A DNA stretch of 46,682 nucleotides from Fibrobacter sp. (GTDB lineage Bacteria > Fibrobacterota > Fibrobacteria > Fibrobacterales > Fibrobacteraceae), in contig JAGCPF010000062.1 in the NCBI GenBank assembly GCA_017642335.1, positions 1 to 46,682 of the forward strand, written 5' to 3'. This document shows positions 1 through 9,257 of this stretch, in pieces. The position numbers were made by a program, and so were the translations under genes. Positions within the stretch are counted from its first letter, which is position 1. Every line of letters starts with the position of its first letter. A model generated the notes under the pieces. That model saw only the letters and a program-made list of their open reading frames with translations. It was not told the origin of the DNA and ran no database searches.

Positions 1-3000
1 CGTTCGGGGTGCGGCATCATCACGAGGGCGCGGCCGTCTTCGGAGCAGAGGCCGTTGATGCCGAACGGAGAGCCGTTGGGGTTCAGCGGGTAGCGTTCGG
101 TGTATTCGTGCTTGCCGTCCACATAGCGCAGCGCCACAAGACCGGTCTTGAGGCAGGCTTCGGCGGCTTCGCGGCTAGCGAATTCCGCACGGCCTTCGCC
201 GTGTGCGACCGCAATCGGGAGCACGGAGCCTGCCATGCCCTTGAGGAGCACGGCCGGAGTGTCTTCCACCTTGAGCGTGCAGAAGCGTGCCTCGAAGCGT
301 TCGGAGAGGTTCTGCACAAAGCGCGGCCAGTGCTTGGCGCCCGGAATCAAGTCCTTGAGGTTAGAAACCATCTGGCAGCCGTTGCAAACACCCAGCGTGA
401 AGGTATCCTTGCGGTTGAAGTAAGCCTCGAATTCGGCGCGGGCCTTCGGGTTGAAGAGGATGCTCTTGGCCCAGCCTTCACCGGCACCGAGAACGTCACC
501 GTAGCTGAAGCCACCGCAAGCCACGAGACCGTTGAAGTCCTTGAGGCTTACGCGGCCTTCGAGAATGTCGGTCATGTGGACGTCGATGGATTCGAAGCCG
601 GCCTTCTGGAAGGCGGCAGCCATTTCGAGTTCGCCGTTGACGCCCTGTTCGCGAAGTATTGCCATCTTCGGGCGGCTGGCGTAGTCTTTCACGACCTTTG
701 CACCCGCCGCCACGTCGAAGGTAACCTTCGGCGTGATACCCGGATTGTCCTGTTCCAACTTGAGATTGTATTCGCTTTCGGCACAATCCGGGTTATCGCG
801 GAGAGCCGCGATGCGGCGGGTCGTGTCGCTCCAGATGGCGCGGAGATCCGAGAGGCCTTCGGCGTAGTCGCCGATGACCAGGTTGTAAGAATCATTGAGT
901 GTACCGATTTCAGAAATGGTATCGCCGAGGCCGGCAGCTTCGAAAGCAGCCTTGACTGCCGCGAGGTCAGAGTTCTTGACCTGAAGCACGGCACCGAGTT
1001 CTTCGTTGAAGAGGGCGTCGATGAGATTACCCTTGAGGGCGTCGGCCTTCACCGTCACACCCACGTGGCCTGCGAATGCCATTTCGGCAAGCGTCGTGTA
1101 GAGGCCGCCATCGCTCTTGTCATGGTAGGCCATAATCTTGCCGTCGGCATTGAGCTTCTGGATGGTCTCAAAGAAGGCGCGGAGTTCCTTGGCGCTGTCC
1201 ACATCCGGAGCCTTGTCGCCGAGGTTGTTGTAAACCTGGGCTGCGATAGAGGCGCCCATGCGGTTCTTGCCGCGAGCGAGGTCCACGAGTACGAGCGTAG
1301 AATCCTTATCCTGCAGCAACTGCGGGGTGAGCGTCTTGCGCACGTCGGCACACGGAGCAAAGGCGCTAATCACGAGCGAAATCGGAGCGGTCACGCGGTG
1401 GCTACCCTTGTCGTCCTGCCACACGGTGCTCATGCTCATGGAGTCCTTGCCCACCGGAATCGTGATGCCGAGATCCGGGCAGAGTTCCATACCGATGGAC
1501 TTCACGGCTTCGTAAAGGTCGGCGCCGTCGCCTTCGTAGTTCGGCGTAGCCATCCAGTTTGCGGACAAGTTCACGCGGCCCATATCAGGCACGCAAGCGG
1601 CAGCCATGTTGGTAAGAGATTCAGCCACCGTCATGCGAGCGGCAGCAGCCGGAGAAATAAGAGCAATCGGAGCGCGTTCGCCCATGCTCATGACTTCACC
1701 TTCGTAAGTATCGAGAGTTGCAGAGGTCACGGCGCAGTCAGCAACCGGAACCTGCCACGGGCCAACCATCTGGTCGCGGCAAATCATACCCGTCACGCTA
1801 CGGTCACCGATGGAGATAAGGAACGTCTTGTCGGCAACGGTCGGGTTTGCAAGCACGCGGTGAGCCACATCCTTGATGGAGGCATCGGCCGGAACCACGG
1901 TAGAGTTCAGCGGGCGCTTCTGGCTCTTTTCGTTACGGATCATGCGGGGCGGCTTGCCGAGGAGCACGCCGAGCGGCATGTCAATCGGAGTCGTACCGAA
2001 GTGCTTGTCGGTCAGAGTCAAGTGCTTTTCGGGGATGGCCTCGCCCACCACGGCATACGGGCAGCGTTCACGCTTACAAATAGCGTCGAACACGTCGAGC
2101 TTGTCACCAGCAATAGCGATAACGTAACGTTCCTGGGATTCGTTACTCCAGATTTCGAACGGGCTCATGCCCGGTTCGTCGTTCGGCACGTTGCGGAGTT
2201 CAAACTTACCGCCGAGACCGCCATCGTTCACGAGTTCCGGGAAGGCATTGGAAAGTCCACCTGCACCCACGTCGTGAATAAAGGTAATCGGGTTTTCTTC
2301 GTCCATCGCCCAGCAGCGGTCGATGACTTCCTGGCAGCGGCGTTCCATTTCAGGGTTTTCGCGCTGCACGGAGGCAAAGTCGAGAGATTCATTACCGGCA
2401 CCGTTCTGCACGGAGCTGGCTGCACCACCACCGAGGCCGATAAGCATCGCCGGACCGCCGAGCACAATCAGGTGGTCACCCGGGTCGATGTGGCCCTTCT
2501 CGATATGCTGGTGCTTGATGTTGCCGAGACCGCCTGCCAACATAATCGGCTTGTGGTAACCGCGGACTTCCTTGCCGTTCTGGGCATCGACTTCCTGTTC
2601 GAAAGTGCGGAAGTAACCGAGGATGTTCGGACGGCCGTATTCATTGTTGAACGCAGCGCCACCGAGCGGGCCTTCAATCATGATGTCGAGGGCGGACGCG
2701 ATGCGGGACGGGCTGCCAAAGTCCTTTTCCCAAGGCTGGACTGCACCCGGCAGTTTCAAGTTCGAAACGCTGAAGCCCGTGAGGCCGGCCTTCGGCTTGG
2801 AACCCTTACCCGTGGCACCTTCGTCACGGATTTCGCCACCACTACCGGTAGCGGCACCTGGGAACGGAGAAATGGCCGTCGGGTGGTTGTGGGTCTCGAC
2901 CTTCATGAGGATGTCGACTTCTTCGTTGTGAAAGTCGTACTTGTTGTTGCGCGGGTCGGCGTAATAGCGGCCGGCGACAGCGCCCTTCATCACGGCGGCG

Positions 3001-3776
3001 TTGTCCTTGTAGGCGCTAAAGATGTTGGAGTTGTGGAGCTGGTAGGTGTTCTTGATCATCTGGAACAAGGACTTGTCCTGCTTCACGCCATCGATGGTCC
3101 ATTCGGCACCAAACACCTTGTGGCGGCAGTGTTCCGAGTTGGCCTGTGCGAACATATAGAGTTCCACGTCGGTCGGGTTGCGCTTGAGCTCGGTGAAGTT
3201 CTTCACGAGGTAGTCGATTTCGTCGGAAGAGAGCGCGAGGCCCATTTCCTTGTCGGCCTTCACGAGGGCGTCGCGGCCCTGGTCGAGCACCGGAATCACG
3301 TTCAGCGGACGCGGTTCTTCCTTGCTGAAAAGGACTTCGAGCGAAGCGGTGTCGGCGAAAACGGCCTGGGTCATGCGGTCATGAATCTTGGCGGAAATTT
3401 TCTCGCGGGCACCGGCGGGCACGGCACCTTCAAACTTCACATAATAAGCAATAGCGCGTTCGATGCGCTTGATGGCCGGGAGGCCGCAGATGTGGGCGAT
3501 ATCGGTCGCCTTGGAGCTCCACGGGCTGATGGTACCCGGACGCGGGCACACCACGAAGAGTTCGCCTTCGAGAGCCTTGGGTTCGCGGGCCGGACCGTAG
3601 TGCAGCACCTTCTTCAAGGTTTCGGTTTCCGCATCGGATAGGCCCTCGGACAGGTCCACCACATGCAGGAATTCAGCATAGACGGAAGCGACAGAGAGCC
3701 CCGCAGCCTTGAAATCGGAAGAAAGTTTCTGGAGACGGAAATCCGACAGAGCCGGCGTACCACGAAGAATAAGCAT
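1..3776 (-). CDS. purL: Phosphoribosylformylglycinamidine synthase (PurL), 3' end outside window
   Basis: This enzyme carries out the fourth step of purine synthesis, the ATP- and glutamine-dependent conversion of FGAR to FGAM in the cytoplasm. The reverse strand reads 1258 codons from ATG at 3776, behind the RBS CGAGGTGACTA. The synthase part contains the [11 protein letters not shown] and [14 protein letters not shown] motifs. The C-terminal class I glutaminase domain has the nucleophile elbow GVCNGCQM (Cys1131) and MMPHPE (His1256, Glu1258). The 125-residue Cys-His spacing equals that of the E. coli enzyme. By comparison with the 1295-residue E. coli protein only about 30-40 residues are missing beyond position 1. 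It is the large single-chain form, not the PurL/PurQ/PurS split form. A very long open frame on the opposite strand is a shadow caused by codon bias. The identification is secure. Confidence 0.96.
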   Translation of the reverse strand, partial: MLILRGTPALSDFRLQKLSSDFKAAGLSVASVYAEFLHVVDLSEGLSDAETETLKKVLHYGPAREPKALEGELFVVCPRPGTISPWSSKATDIAHICGLPAIKRIERAIAYYVKFEGAVPAGAREKISAKIHDRMTQAVFADTASLEVLFSKEEPRPLNVIPVLDQGRDALVKADKEMGLALSSDEIDYLVKNFTELKRNPTDVELYMFAQANSEHCRHKVFGAEWTIDGVKQDKSLFQMIKNTYQLHNSNIFSAYKDNAAVMKGAVAGRYYADPRNNKYDFHNEEVDILMKVETHNHPTAISPFPGAATGSGGEIRDEGATGKGSKPKAGLTGFSVSNLKLPGAVQPWEKDFGSPSRIASALDIMIEGPLGGAAFNNEYGRPNILGYFRTFEQEVDAQNGKEVRGYHKPIMLAGGLGNIKHQHIEKGHIDPGDHLIVLGGPAMLIGLGGGAASSVQNGAGNESLDFASVQRENPEMERRCQEVIDRCWAMDEENPITFIHDVGAGGLSNAFPELVNDGGLGGKFELRNVPNDEPGMSPFEIWSNESQERYVIAIAGDKLDVFDAICKRERCPYAVVGEAIPEKHLTLTDKHFGTTPIDMPLGVLLGKPPRMIRNEKSQKRPLNSTVVPADASIKDVAHRVLANPTVADKTFLISIGDRSVTGMICRDQMVGPWQVPVADCAVTSATLDTYEGEVMSMGERAPIALISPAAAARMTVAESLTNMAAACVPDMGRVNLSANWMATPNYEGDGADLYEAVKSIGMELCPDLGITIPVGKDSMSMSTVWQDDKGSHRVTAPISLVISAFAPCADVRKTLTPQLLQDKDSTLVLVDLARGKNRMGASIAAQVYNNLGDKAPDVDSAKELRAFFETIQKLNADGKIMAYHDKSDGGLYTTLAEMAFAGHVGVTVKADALKGNLIDALFNEELGAVLQVKNSDLAAVKAAFEAAGLGDTISEIGTLNDSYNLVIGDYAEGLSDLRAIWSDTTRRIAALRDNPDCAESEYNLKLEQDNPGITPKVTFDVAAGAKVVKDYASRPKMAILREQGVNGELEMAAAFQKAGFESIDVHMTDILEGRVSLKDFNGLVACGGFSYGDVLGAGEGWAKSILFNPKARAEFEAYFNRKDTFTLGVCNGCQMVSNLKDLIPGAKHWPRFVQNLSERFEARFCTLKVEDTPAVLLKGMAGSVLPIAVAHGEGRAEFASREAAEACLKTGLVALRYVDGKHEYTERYPLNPNGSPFGINGLCSEDGRALVMMPHPE

Positions 3777-3891
3777 TAGTCACCTCGTTATTTTTTCTTA
3801 CGAGCGTAAAGATAGAAAAAAGGGGTAAAACAGAAAAGGCATAAGCCTCTATGAGCCTATACCTTTATATGGGGAGACAAAAAAATATCTT
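3777..3891 (-). promoter_or_regulatory. purL leader and promoter region
   Basis: This is an AT-rich 115-bp gap between the CE15 gene and purL, both transcribed leftward. On the minus strand it holds T- and A-rich runs and the Shine-Dalgarno sequence GAGGTG six bases before the purL ATG. I see no PurR-like palindrome and no clear terminator hairpin. A promoter here is inferred from position only. Confidence 0.35.
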
Positions 3892-5595
3892 TTAGTTCAG
3901 TGTCGGGGTATCCCAGTCAATCCATTCAGACTTCTTGAAATCGATGGTCTGAGTGTTTTTGCTGTAGTCAATCTTACCCGTTTTCGCGTCCTTGCCGAGC
4001 AGGAACTTGTTCATGAAGTCCTTCACTTCGTCAAATTGGCCGTTCGGGAGCTGGCAGTGACCGTGGCCGCCTTCCTGGCTGTAGGTGTAGTTTTCCGTCA
4101 CGCCGAGAGCCTTGTAGGTTTCGAGAGAAGCCTGGCCGCAGTAGTTCGACGGCACTTCGCCAAGCCATTCCTGGCCAGCGTTATCGATGATGAGGAGCGC
4201 ACGCGGTGCGACCATGCTCACGAGCATGTGCTGGTCGAACGGGAGCGTATTTTCCTTGCCGTCATAGTTCTTGAAGGAGGAAATCATCCACTTGCCTTCG
4301 GTACCGGCGCTGTTCAGGCCCTGCACGAACTGCTTACCCTTCTGCCTGTTGACCTGGGCACCGACGCGCCAGAGGGAGGCGCCACCGGAACCGGATTCCT
4401 GCGGGATGGTAAGGGCGATACGTTCGTCGAATGCGCCGACCGCAAGCGTGCCCTTGCCCCAGCGAGAGCAACCCGTCATGGCGAGATGGTGCACATCGAT
4501 ACCTGCATCCGGAGTCTTTTCGAGAGCGTCGATGATACGGCTGACACCCCAGGCCCATGCGATGATGGTACCCTGGCCACCATTGTAGAGCTGGAAGAAC
4601 ATGCCGCCACCGCTTTCAGGAGCGACATCGTCCGGGTTGAAGGTAATCATGGCGATATCGAGGCCGTTGGTGGAATTGCCGAGGCTTCCGCAGCCGCCGC
4701 CCATCATGCCGCCGCCAAACCCGATGAGGGCCGGCTTCGGTTTGTCCTTGGTACCCGCGTTGCTGATCTTCACGGAGAACGAACCGGATTTGCCCTTGTC
4801 AGTCACCTTGATGGTGAGCTTTCCACCGGAGTAAGAACCTTCGACCTTTTCCGGGTTACGCGGCTTTGTACCGAACATGAGCTTTTCGTACATCGCGCCG
4901 ATTTCTTCGCGACGGCACTTCCATTCCGCCTTCGAGGAAATTCTCTTGCCGTCGAGGCCCATAAACGGGTCCGGGAGCTTGGCGTTGTTTACGCTAGAGG
5001 GGATATTGCCGATCTGGCATTCGCTGCGGTGGTCTTCCACGAAGTCCGAACCAGCCTGCGTAGAGGGAGTCGAAGTGGGCGAAGGAGCCACCGACGAGGA
5101 AGCCGGATCCGCAGCCGGGCCGGACGAGGAGGAACTGCCATGATGATGGCTGTGTTCGCTAGAAGAGGAACTCCCTGCAACAGGGGCGTTGCCCGAAGAT
5201 GCCGGAGCGGGAGCATTCCCAGAAGAGGCCGGATTTACAGAAGAAGAAGAAGCCGGATCGGCGGGTGTAGTACCGCCGGCACTAGAAAGTGCAGCATCCG
5301 ACGAACTTTGTGCCGAAGGAGCCTGTTCCGAGCCACCATCGACAGAGGAAGAAGCCGGTTCGATTTCAAAATTTTCAGAAAGGCTTATAACGGCGCGAAT
5401 GGAGTCAATAAATCCAGGATTAGCCGCTTTGAGCGAATCCAAATTCACATCGCGACCTAAAGCCGTCCGAATAGCCTCAACAACCTTCTGTTCGGTGGTA
5501 TCTTGCGGTTGAGCGGCTGTTGAAGTATCTTCACCTCCGCAGGCCCACAAGGCAAAAAGCACCGAGGCCAGCGGCAACATATATCTTTTTCTCAT
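3892..5595 (-). CDS. Lipoprotein glucuronoyl (4-O-methyl-glucuronoyl) methylesterase, CE15
   Basis: It is predicted to cleave the ester between lignin alcohols and glucuronic acid side chains of xylan at the cell surface. The 567-residue protein starts at ATG 5595, with GGGG seven bases upstream, not at the in-frame TTG two codons earlier. A signal peptide ends in the lipobox LWAC (Cys about 20). A Ser/Ala/Pro-rich linker (about residues 75-180) follows, with runs of Ser and a His-rich patch. The C-terminal two thirds is an alpha/beta hydrolase with the CE15 signature GCSRWGKG (Ser377), PQESG (Glu400) and the catalytic His in GGHGHC (about 511). Poly-Ser linkers are typical of Fibrobacter carbohydrate-active proteins. 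It is divergent from the rSAM/lipoprotein cluster and has no YG motifs, so I do not count it as a member of that system. Confidence 0.88.
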   Translation of the reverse strand: MRKRYMLPLASVLFALWACGGEDTSTAAQPQDTTEQKVVEAIRTALGRDVNLDSLKAANPGFIDSIRAVISLSENFEIEPASSSVDGGSEQAPSAQSSSDAALSSAGGTTPADPASSSSVNPASSGNAPAPASSGNAPVAGSSSSSEHSHHHGSSSSSGPAADPASSSVAPSPTSTPSTQAGSDFVEDHRSECQIGNIPSSVNNAKLPDPFMGLDGKRISSKAEWKCRREEIGAMYEKLMFGTKPRNPEKVEGSYSGGKLTIKVTDKGKSGSFSVKISNAGTKDKPKPALIGFGGGMMGGGCGSLGNSTNGLDIAMITFNPDDVAPESGGGMFFQLYNGGQGTIIAWAWGVSRIIDALEKTPDAGIDVHHLAMTGCSRWGKGTLAVGAFDERIALTIPQESGSGGASLWRVGAQVNRQKGKQFVQGLNSAGTEGKWMISSFKNYDGKENTLPFDQHMLVSMVAPRALLIIDNAGQEWLGEVPSNYCGQASLETYKALGVTENYTYSQEGGHGHCQLPNGQFDEVKDFMNKFLLGKDAKTGKIDYSKNTQTIDFKKSEWIDWDTPTLN

Positions 5596-5829
5596 AACCA
5601 ACCCCTTTTTAGGATTTTGAAGTGTTTACAATATTGTCAATAATATATCAACCAGATTAGAAGAAATCGACTTGTTTACGTTTTTTTCCATTGCATTTTG
5701 TCATAAGCAAAGCGGGCAAAACATGCAAAAAAGCATGATTTAGGTCATAAAATACAAGTTATCTATCCTTTTTTGCAAATAGAAATGTATTTTTCACAAA
5801 AGAGAGAGAGAAAGCGAAGGTTTCTCAAA
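5596..5829. promoter_or_regulatory. Divergent intergenic region with CATGC palindrome
   Basis: This 234-bp AT-rich region separates the leftward CE15 gene from the rightward lipoprotein/rSAM cluster and should hold both promoters. It contains a perfect 5-bp inverted repeat, CATGC-A6-GCATG (5722-5737), which could be an operator. No strong consensus -35/-10 pair stands out. The lipoprotein RBS is GAAGG about nine bases before ATG 5830. Confidence 0.4.
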
Positions 5830-6639
5830 ATGATTTACAAGCACTGGAAAAAGGCTGCATTGGCACTAACAGCCCTTTTTTGGGCTAGTTGCGAAGAATC
5901 TACTACCTCGGCCATAGCAGTCTCTCAGGAACAAGGAAATTCTAGCTCCAGCACGGAAAACCTCACGACAAGCAGTTCCAGCACCGAGAGTGCCGGTTCC
6001 CAAACCGAAATAAGCAGTTCAAGCACAGAAACCGAAAGTTCTAGCACCGGCATGAGCAGTTCCAGCCCAGAAGCCGGAATTTCCAGCGCAAACGAGCCTG
6101 AATCGAGCTCCAGCAGCAGTTTCATCCCAAACTCAAGTACATCATCTTCTTCCGCGAACCCCTCAGCCACCCCCTGCTATGAGGACGTTGCACAAAGAAC
6201 GGTAAACGAGCAGACTTCGACAACGAAATCTGTCTTCAAGTGCGACGACGGCGCTACCTGTATCGAATCAGTGAGAGAAACCTGGGAAGGCCTCCCCTGC
6301 CATACCGAGGAAACAGAAGAAGGGCTCGTAAGTATGTGCCCCGATTATGGCGTATTCGCCATCACCGAAAAGAGCTATCTCTGTGACGGGAAAACCTACA
6401 GCGAAGCCGAATTCAAGAGCCGCTATTTCAAGGATACAAAAAAGATTTCATGCGAAGTTTTCAATACAGACGTAATATGTGACAATGGCGAAAGTTTCGT
6501 CATTGATGAAGAAAACGGAGTGAAAACTTACAGGGGCACGCAGGCCGATTATACCGAAGAGGAATTCAACAACAAGTACGAAGCAACGGAACCTCTTCCC
6601 GCTCCTCTCTACGGCGTGTTCTTTAAAAACGACTTGTAA
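5830..6639 (+). CDS. rSAM-associated YG-motif lipoprotein 1
   Basis: This is the first gene of the lipoprotein/rSAM cluster, 269 residues. I chose ATG 5830 because its N-terminus (MIYKHWKKAALALTALFWASC) aligns with the paralogs. Upstream in-frame starts would add an atypical tail. The lipobox is FWASC. Residues about 30-115 are a Ser/Thr/Glu linker of SSSTE-type repeats. The C-terminal part is a Cys-rich module (C-DDGATC...CPDYGVFAI...YLCDGKTYSEAEF) followed by a second, partly matching Cys block and a terminal PLYGVFF. It has two Tyr-Gly motifs. It is predicted to be an outer-membrane or surface lipoprotein and a possible substrate of the radical SAM enzyme downstream. Biochemical function is unknown. 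Confidence 0.8.
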   Translation: MIYKHWKKAALALTALFWASCEESTTSAIAVSQEQGNSSSSTENLTTSSSSTESAGSQTEISSSSTETESSSTGMSSSSPEAGISSANEPESSSSSSFIPNSSTSSSSANPSATPCYEDVAQRTVNEQTSTTKSVFKCDDGATCIESVRETWEGLPCHTEETEEGLVSMCPDYGVFAITEKSYLCDGKTYSEAEFKSRYFKDTKKISCEVFNTDVICDNGESFVIDEENGVKTYRGTQADYTEEEFNNKYEATEPLPAPLYGVFFKNDL

Positions 6640-6665
6640 CGAAAACAAACCGAAAGGAACAAAAA

Positions 6666-7658
6666 ATGCTATACAAGCACTGGAAAAAAATTGTACTCGC
6701 CCTGACCGGATTCTTCTGGGCCAGCTGCGACGAAACATCTTCAAGCCCCGTCGCGGTGAACGAGGACGCTCCGTCCAGTTCCATCACCGAGACAGAAGGT
6801 GTCTCATCCAGTTCCAAGGCGAAGAGTACAACATCCAGCGCCGAAGAAACAAGTGCAGCATCGAGTGCGGAACGTTCGAGCAGCAGCCAAGCCAAGAGTG
6901 CCGCTTCCAGTGCCGAAGGGGCCAGCGCCGAAGAAACAAGCGCATCATCCAGTTCCAAGGCAATGAGCGCCGCATCCAGCGAGGCCGCCGCCAGTGCGGA
7001 AAGCGCAGCCAGCAATGCCGCAGATCCGGACAGCATAGCCTCCAGCAGTAGCATCAAGAGCAGTTCCAGTTCCAAAAAACACCACCGTTCCAGCAGCAGC
7101 GTCATGGACGAGCCTGTCGACCTGTACGGCTGCCCGTCGGACATCTGCGGGCCGTTTATCGAAGATACCATCTCGGTTGCCGATTCCGTATCTATAATCG
7201 CCGCAAAATACGGCGTAATACGCCCCGAAAGTTCCAGTTCCTTCTCCCAGATTGCAGCAAAATACGGCGTAATACGTCCCGAAAGTTCCAGCTCCATCTC
7301 CGAAATCATCGCGAAGTACGGGGTGCCGAGCAAGACAACCTGCACGGTCTCCAACGCCAAGGACGGGAAAGTCACCTACACATGCGAAGACGGCGTGACC
7401 TGTGTAGAAGAAACAAAGACCGAGATGCAAGCCCCTGCGTGCAACGGCGATGTTTGCCCCAAGTACGGAGTGGTCAAGATTTCCAAGAAAACATACACAT
7501 GCGACAACGGCCAAGTCTACAATGAGGCCGAATTCCAGATGCTCTATGACACGCTGCCCGTCATCGAGGATGTCGTCATCAAGGATTCCATCCAAGCGCC
7601 CATTGCCCTGTACGGCCCGCCCTGCGTGTTCGACGGGACCTGTAACAAAGAGAAATAA
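6666..7658 (+). CDS. rSAM-associated YG-motif lipoprotein 2 (six YG motifs)
   Basis: This 330-residue paralog lies 26 bp after the preceding gene, with RBS AAAGGA. The signal peptide ends in FFWASC. The linker (about residues 25-145) is made of Ala/Ser/Glu repeats and ends in a Lys-Ser-Ser-His stretch. Then come LYGCPSDIC, two tandem 18-residue repeats centred on AAKYGVIRPESSSS (7197-7304), a third shorter unit IAKYGVPSK, the module C-EDGVTC...CPKYGVVKIS...CDNGQVYNEAEFQ, and a terminal LYGPPC. Six Tyr-Gly motifs is the highest count of any protein in the window. The repeats look like multiplied target sites. The opposite frames are open because of the repetitive Ser codons and are not genes. 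Confidence 0.82.
   Translation: MLYKHWKKIVLALTGFFWASCDETSSSPVAVNEDAPSSSITETEGVSSSSKAKSTTSSAEETSAASSAERSSSSQAKSAASSAEGASAEETSASSSSKAMSAASSEAAASAESAASNAADPDSIASSSSIKSSSSSKKHHRSSSSVMDEPVDLYGCPSDICGPFIEDTISVADSVSIIAAKYGVIRPESSSSFSQIAAKYGVIRPESSSSISEIIAKYGVPSKTTCTVSNAKDGKVTYTCEDGVTCVEETKTEMQAPACNGDVCPKYGVVKISKKTYTCDNGQVYNEAEFQMLYDTLPVIEDVVIKDSIQAPIALYGPPCVFDGTCNKEK
7197..7304 (+). repeat. Two 54-bp tandem repeats (18-aa KYGV units)
   Basis: Two adjacent in-frame 54-bp units encode IAAKYGVIRPESSSS plus three residues each. A third partial unit (IAKYGV) follows directly. Each unit carries one Tyr-Gly motif. Confidence 0.8.
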
Positions 7659-7675
7659 AAAAAAGGAGGAGTTGA

Positions 7676-8365
7676 ATGTTTTACAAACACTGGAAAAAAA
7701 TCGTACTCGCCCTGGCCGGATTCTTCTGGGTCAGTTGCGACGACACATCTTCTAGTCCGGTCTCGGTTGAAAACGAGACTCCCTCCAGTTCCGTAACCGG
7801 AGGAGCCTCATCCATTTCCAACGCAACCTCAGGAAACGAGGCCGCATCATCCGGCGAAGCCACAAGCGCGGCATCCAGCACCTCGGAGCCGAACAGCGTA
7901 GCCGCCGAAAGCAGCACAAGTGTGGATAATCCGCGCAGCAGCAGTTCCCTGCTAGACGAGCCCATCGATCTGTACGGTTGCCCGTCGGATATTTGCGGTC
8001 CGTTTACCGCCGACTCAATGGTCGCCCTGTACGGCGTAATCGCGGCCAAATACGGCGTAGTCGCCCCCATAGGATCCGATTCCCTCGGCGAAATCATCGC
8101 CAAATACGGCGTGTCAAGTAAAGCAGCCTGCGAGGCCTCCCAAGGTGACAACGGAAACACGGTATACAAGTGCGAAGACGGCGTAACCTGCGAGGAAGAG
8201 ACCAAGGAAACCTACCAGTCCCTACCTTGTTCGGGAGACGTTTGCCCCGCGTACGGAGTGGTCTCCATTTCCGAAAAGCAATACAAGTGCGACAACGGCA
8301 AAGTCTACAACGAAGCCGAATTCCAGATGTACTACGACGCTCCCGTGAATAAGCAGGACAACTAA
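7676..8365 (+). CDS. rSAM-associated YG-motif lipoprotein 3
   Basis: This 229-residue protein is a close paralog of the preceding gene and begins 17 bp after it, behind the strong RBS AAGGAGG. Signal peptide and lipobox are FFWVSC. A shorter Ser/Ala/Glu linker precedes LYGCPSDIC, then LYGVIAAKYGVVAP and IAKYGVSSKAAC. These are the same KYGV units as in its neighbour but without the RPESSSS spacer. The C-terminal module is CEDGVTCEEE...CPAYGVVSIS...CDNGKVYNEAEFQ. It has five Tyr-Gly motifs. It is probably a tandem duplicate of lipoprotein 2 that lost or never gained the Ser spacers. Function is unknown beyond the inferred role as rSAM target. Confidence 0.82.
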   Translation: MFYKHWKKIVLALAGFFWVSCDDTSSSPVSVENETPSSSVTGGASSISNATSGNEAASSGEATSAASSTSEPNSVAAESSTSVDNPRSSSSLLDEPIDLYGCPSDICGPFTADSMVALYGVIAAKYGVVAPIGSDSLGEIIAKYGVSSKAACEASQGDNGNTVYKCEDGVTCEEETKETYQSLPCSGDVCPAYGVVSISEKQYKCDNGKVYNEAEFQMYYDAPVNKQDN

Positions 8366-8418
8366 GAACAAATAAAGATTATCAATCGGGTAGATTTGAG
8401 GATAGGAGGAAATAAGCC

Positions 8419-9231
8419 ATGTTCTACAAACACTTTGAAAAATTCGCCGTCGCGCTGACTGCATTCTTTTGGAGCAGTTGCGGAGACACAATATCCGTCA
8501 CGGGCGGCGACAACAATTCGAATCCGGAATACAGTTCGTCCAGCAGCGAATTTCGCATGAGTGTGCCGGCGTACGGAGTTCCCTCCACCAGTTCCAGCAT
8601 CAGGCCCGAAAGCAGTTCTTCTGCCGAAAGTTCCAGCAGCGAAATCCGCATGAGTGTGCCGGCGTACGGAGTTCCCTCCACCAGTTCCAGCATCAGGCCC
8701 AAAAGCAGTTCCTCTGCCGAAAGTTCCAGCAGTGTAATCCGCATGAGTGTGCCGGCGTACGGAGTTCCCTCCACCAGTTCCAGCATCAGGCCCAAAAGCA
8801 GTTCCTCAACCGAAAGTTCCAGCAGTGTAATCCGCATGAGTGTGCCGGCGTACGGAGTTCCCTCCACCAGTTCCAGCAGCGAACTCCGCATGAGTTCCAC
8901 GTTGTACGGAATCACATATAACTGTTTCAACACCACCGAAAATAATGCGGAAGGGGTTGAATTCGAGATTATCGAATGCGGGCCAAAGTCGGGCGATGGC
9001 ATCATCGAGTCATCCAAGAAAAAATACCTAAGGAATCCCTATGATGCAACCAAGGACACGCCCCTTCCGGACAGCGTCCAGGTCTTTGCGCCCACGGCCG
9101 GTACAACCAGAGCAGCGAACTGCACAAGCGAATCGGACATTTGCATCGAACGGAATCCCAACATTCCAGCCGAGCAAGATTCTCTTGCCGGCTGCCACCC
9201 CATCATCGACTGCCCCGAAAAGCCGAATTAG
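8419..9231 (+). CDS. rSAM-associated YG-motif lipoprotein 4 with four 31-aa repeats
   Basis: This 270-residue protein has the strong RBS AGGAGG. The lipobox is FFWSSC. Residues about 40-165 are four nearly identical 31-residue repeats, each with MSVPAYGVPSTSS followed by a Ser/Glu spacer, and then a truncated fifth unit ending in LYGITYNC. The C-terminal module is CFNTTENN...EIIEC, continuing to ANC, DICI and DCPEKP. This module is shared with lipoproteins 5 and 12, and in shorter form with 11 and 13. It has five Tyr-Gly motifs at regular spacing. The architecture of one leader, many copies of a short core and Ser spacers resembles multi-core peptide precursors modified by radical SAM enzymes. 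That comparison is inference. Confidence 0.82.
   Translation: MFYKHFEKFAVALTAFFWSSCGDTISVTGGDNNSNPEYSSSSSEFRMSVPAYGVPSTSSSIRPESSSSAESSSSEIRMSVPAYGVPSTSSSIRPKSSSSAESSSSVIRMSVPAYGVPSTSSSIRPKSSSSTESSSSVIRMSVPAYGVPSTSSSSELRMSSTLYGITYNCFNTTENNAEGVEFEIIECGPKSGDGIIESSKKKYLRNPYDATKDTPLPDSVQVFAPTAGTTRAANCTSESDICIERNPNIPAEQDSLAGCHPIIDCPEKPN
8554..8886 (+). repeat. 93-bp in-frame tandem repeat array (31-aa AYGVP units)
   Basis: The unit begins CGCATGAGTGTGCCGGCG and recurs at 8554, 8647, 8740 and 8833, exactly 93 bp apart, with only a few substitutions. The last unit is cut to 54 bp before a related sequence at 8887. High DNA identity between units suggests recent slippage or recombination, so copy number may vary between strains. 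Confidence 0.92.
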
Positions 9232-9257
9232 CCACCACGCATAATTGAAGAAGTTCT

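Noticed and set aside
9..3641. 1210-codon open frame on the plus strand
   Set aside because: It is antisense to purL, whose reverse-strand translation carries all family motifs. The plus-strand product has no recognisable features. Open antisense frames are common here because of strong codon bias.
4036..5460. 474-codon plus-strand frame
   Set aside because: It is antisense to the CE15 lipoprotein, which has a full catalytic triad and lipobox.
8554..8886. CRISPR-like array
   Set aside because: The 93-bp units are contiguous, in frame and coding, with no unique spacers and no cas genes nearby.
6623..9017. Long minus-strand frames under the lipoproteins
   Set aside because: They reflect the repeated Ser and Glu codons of the linkers read in reverse; no start signals or domains.
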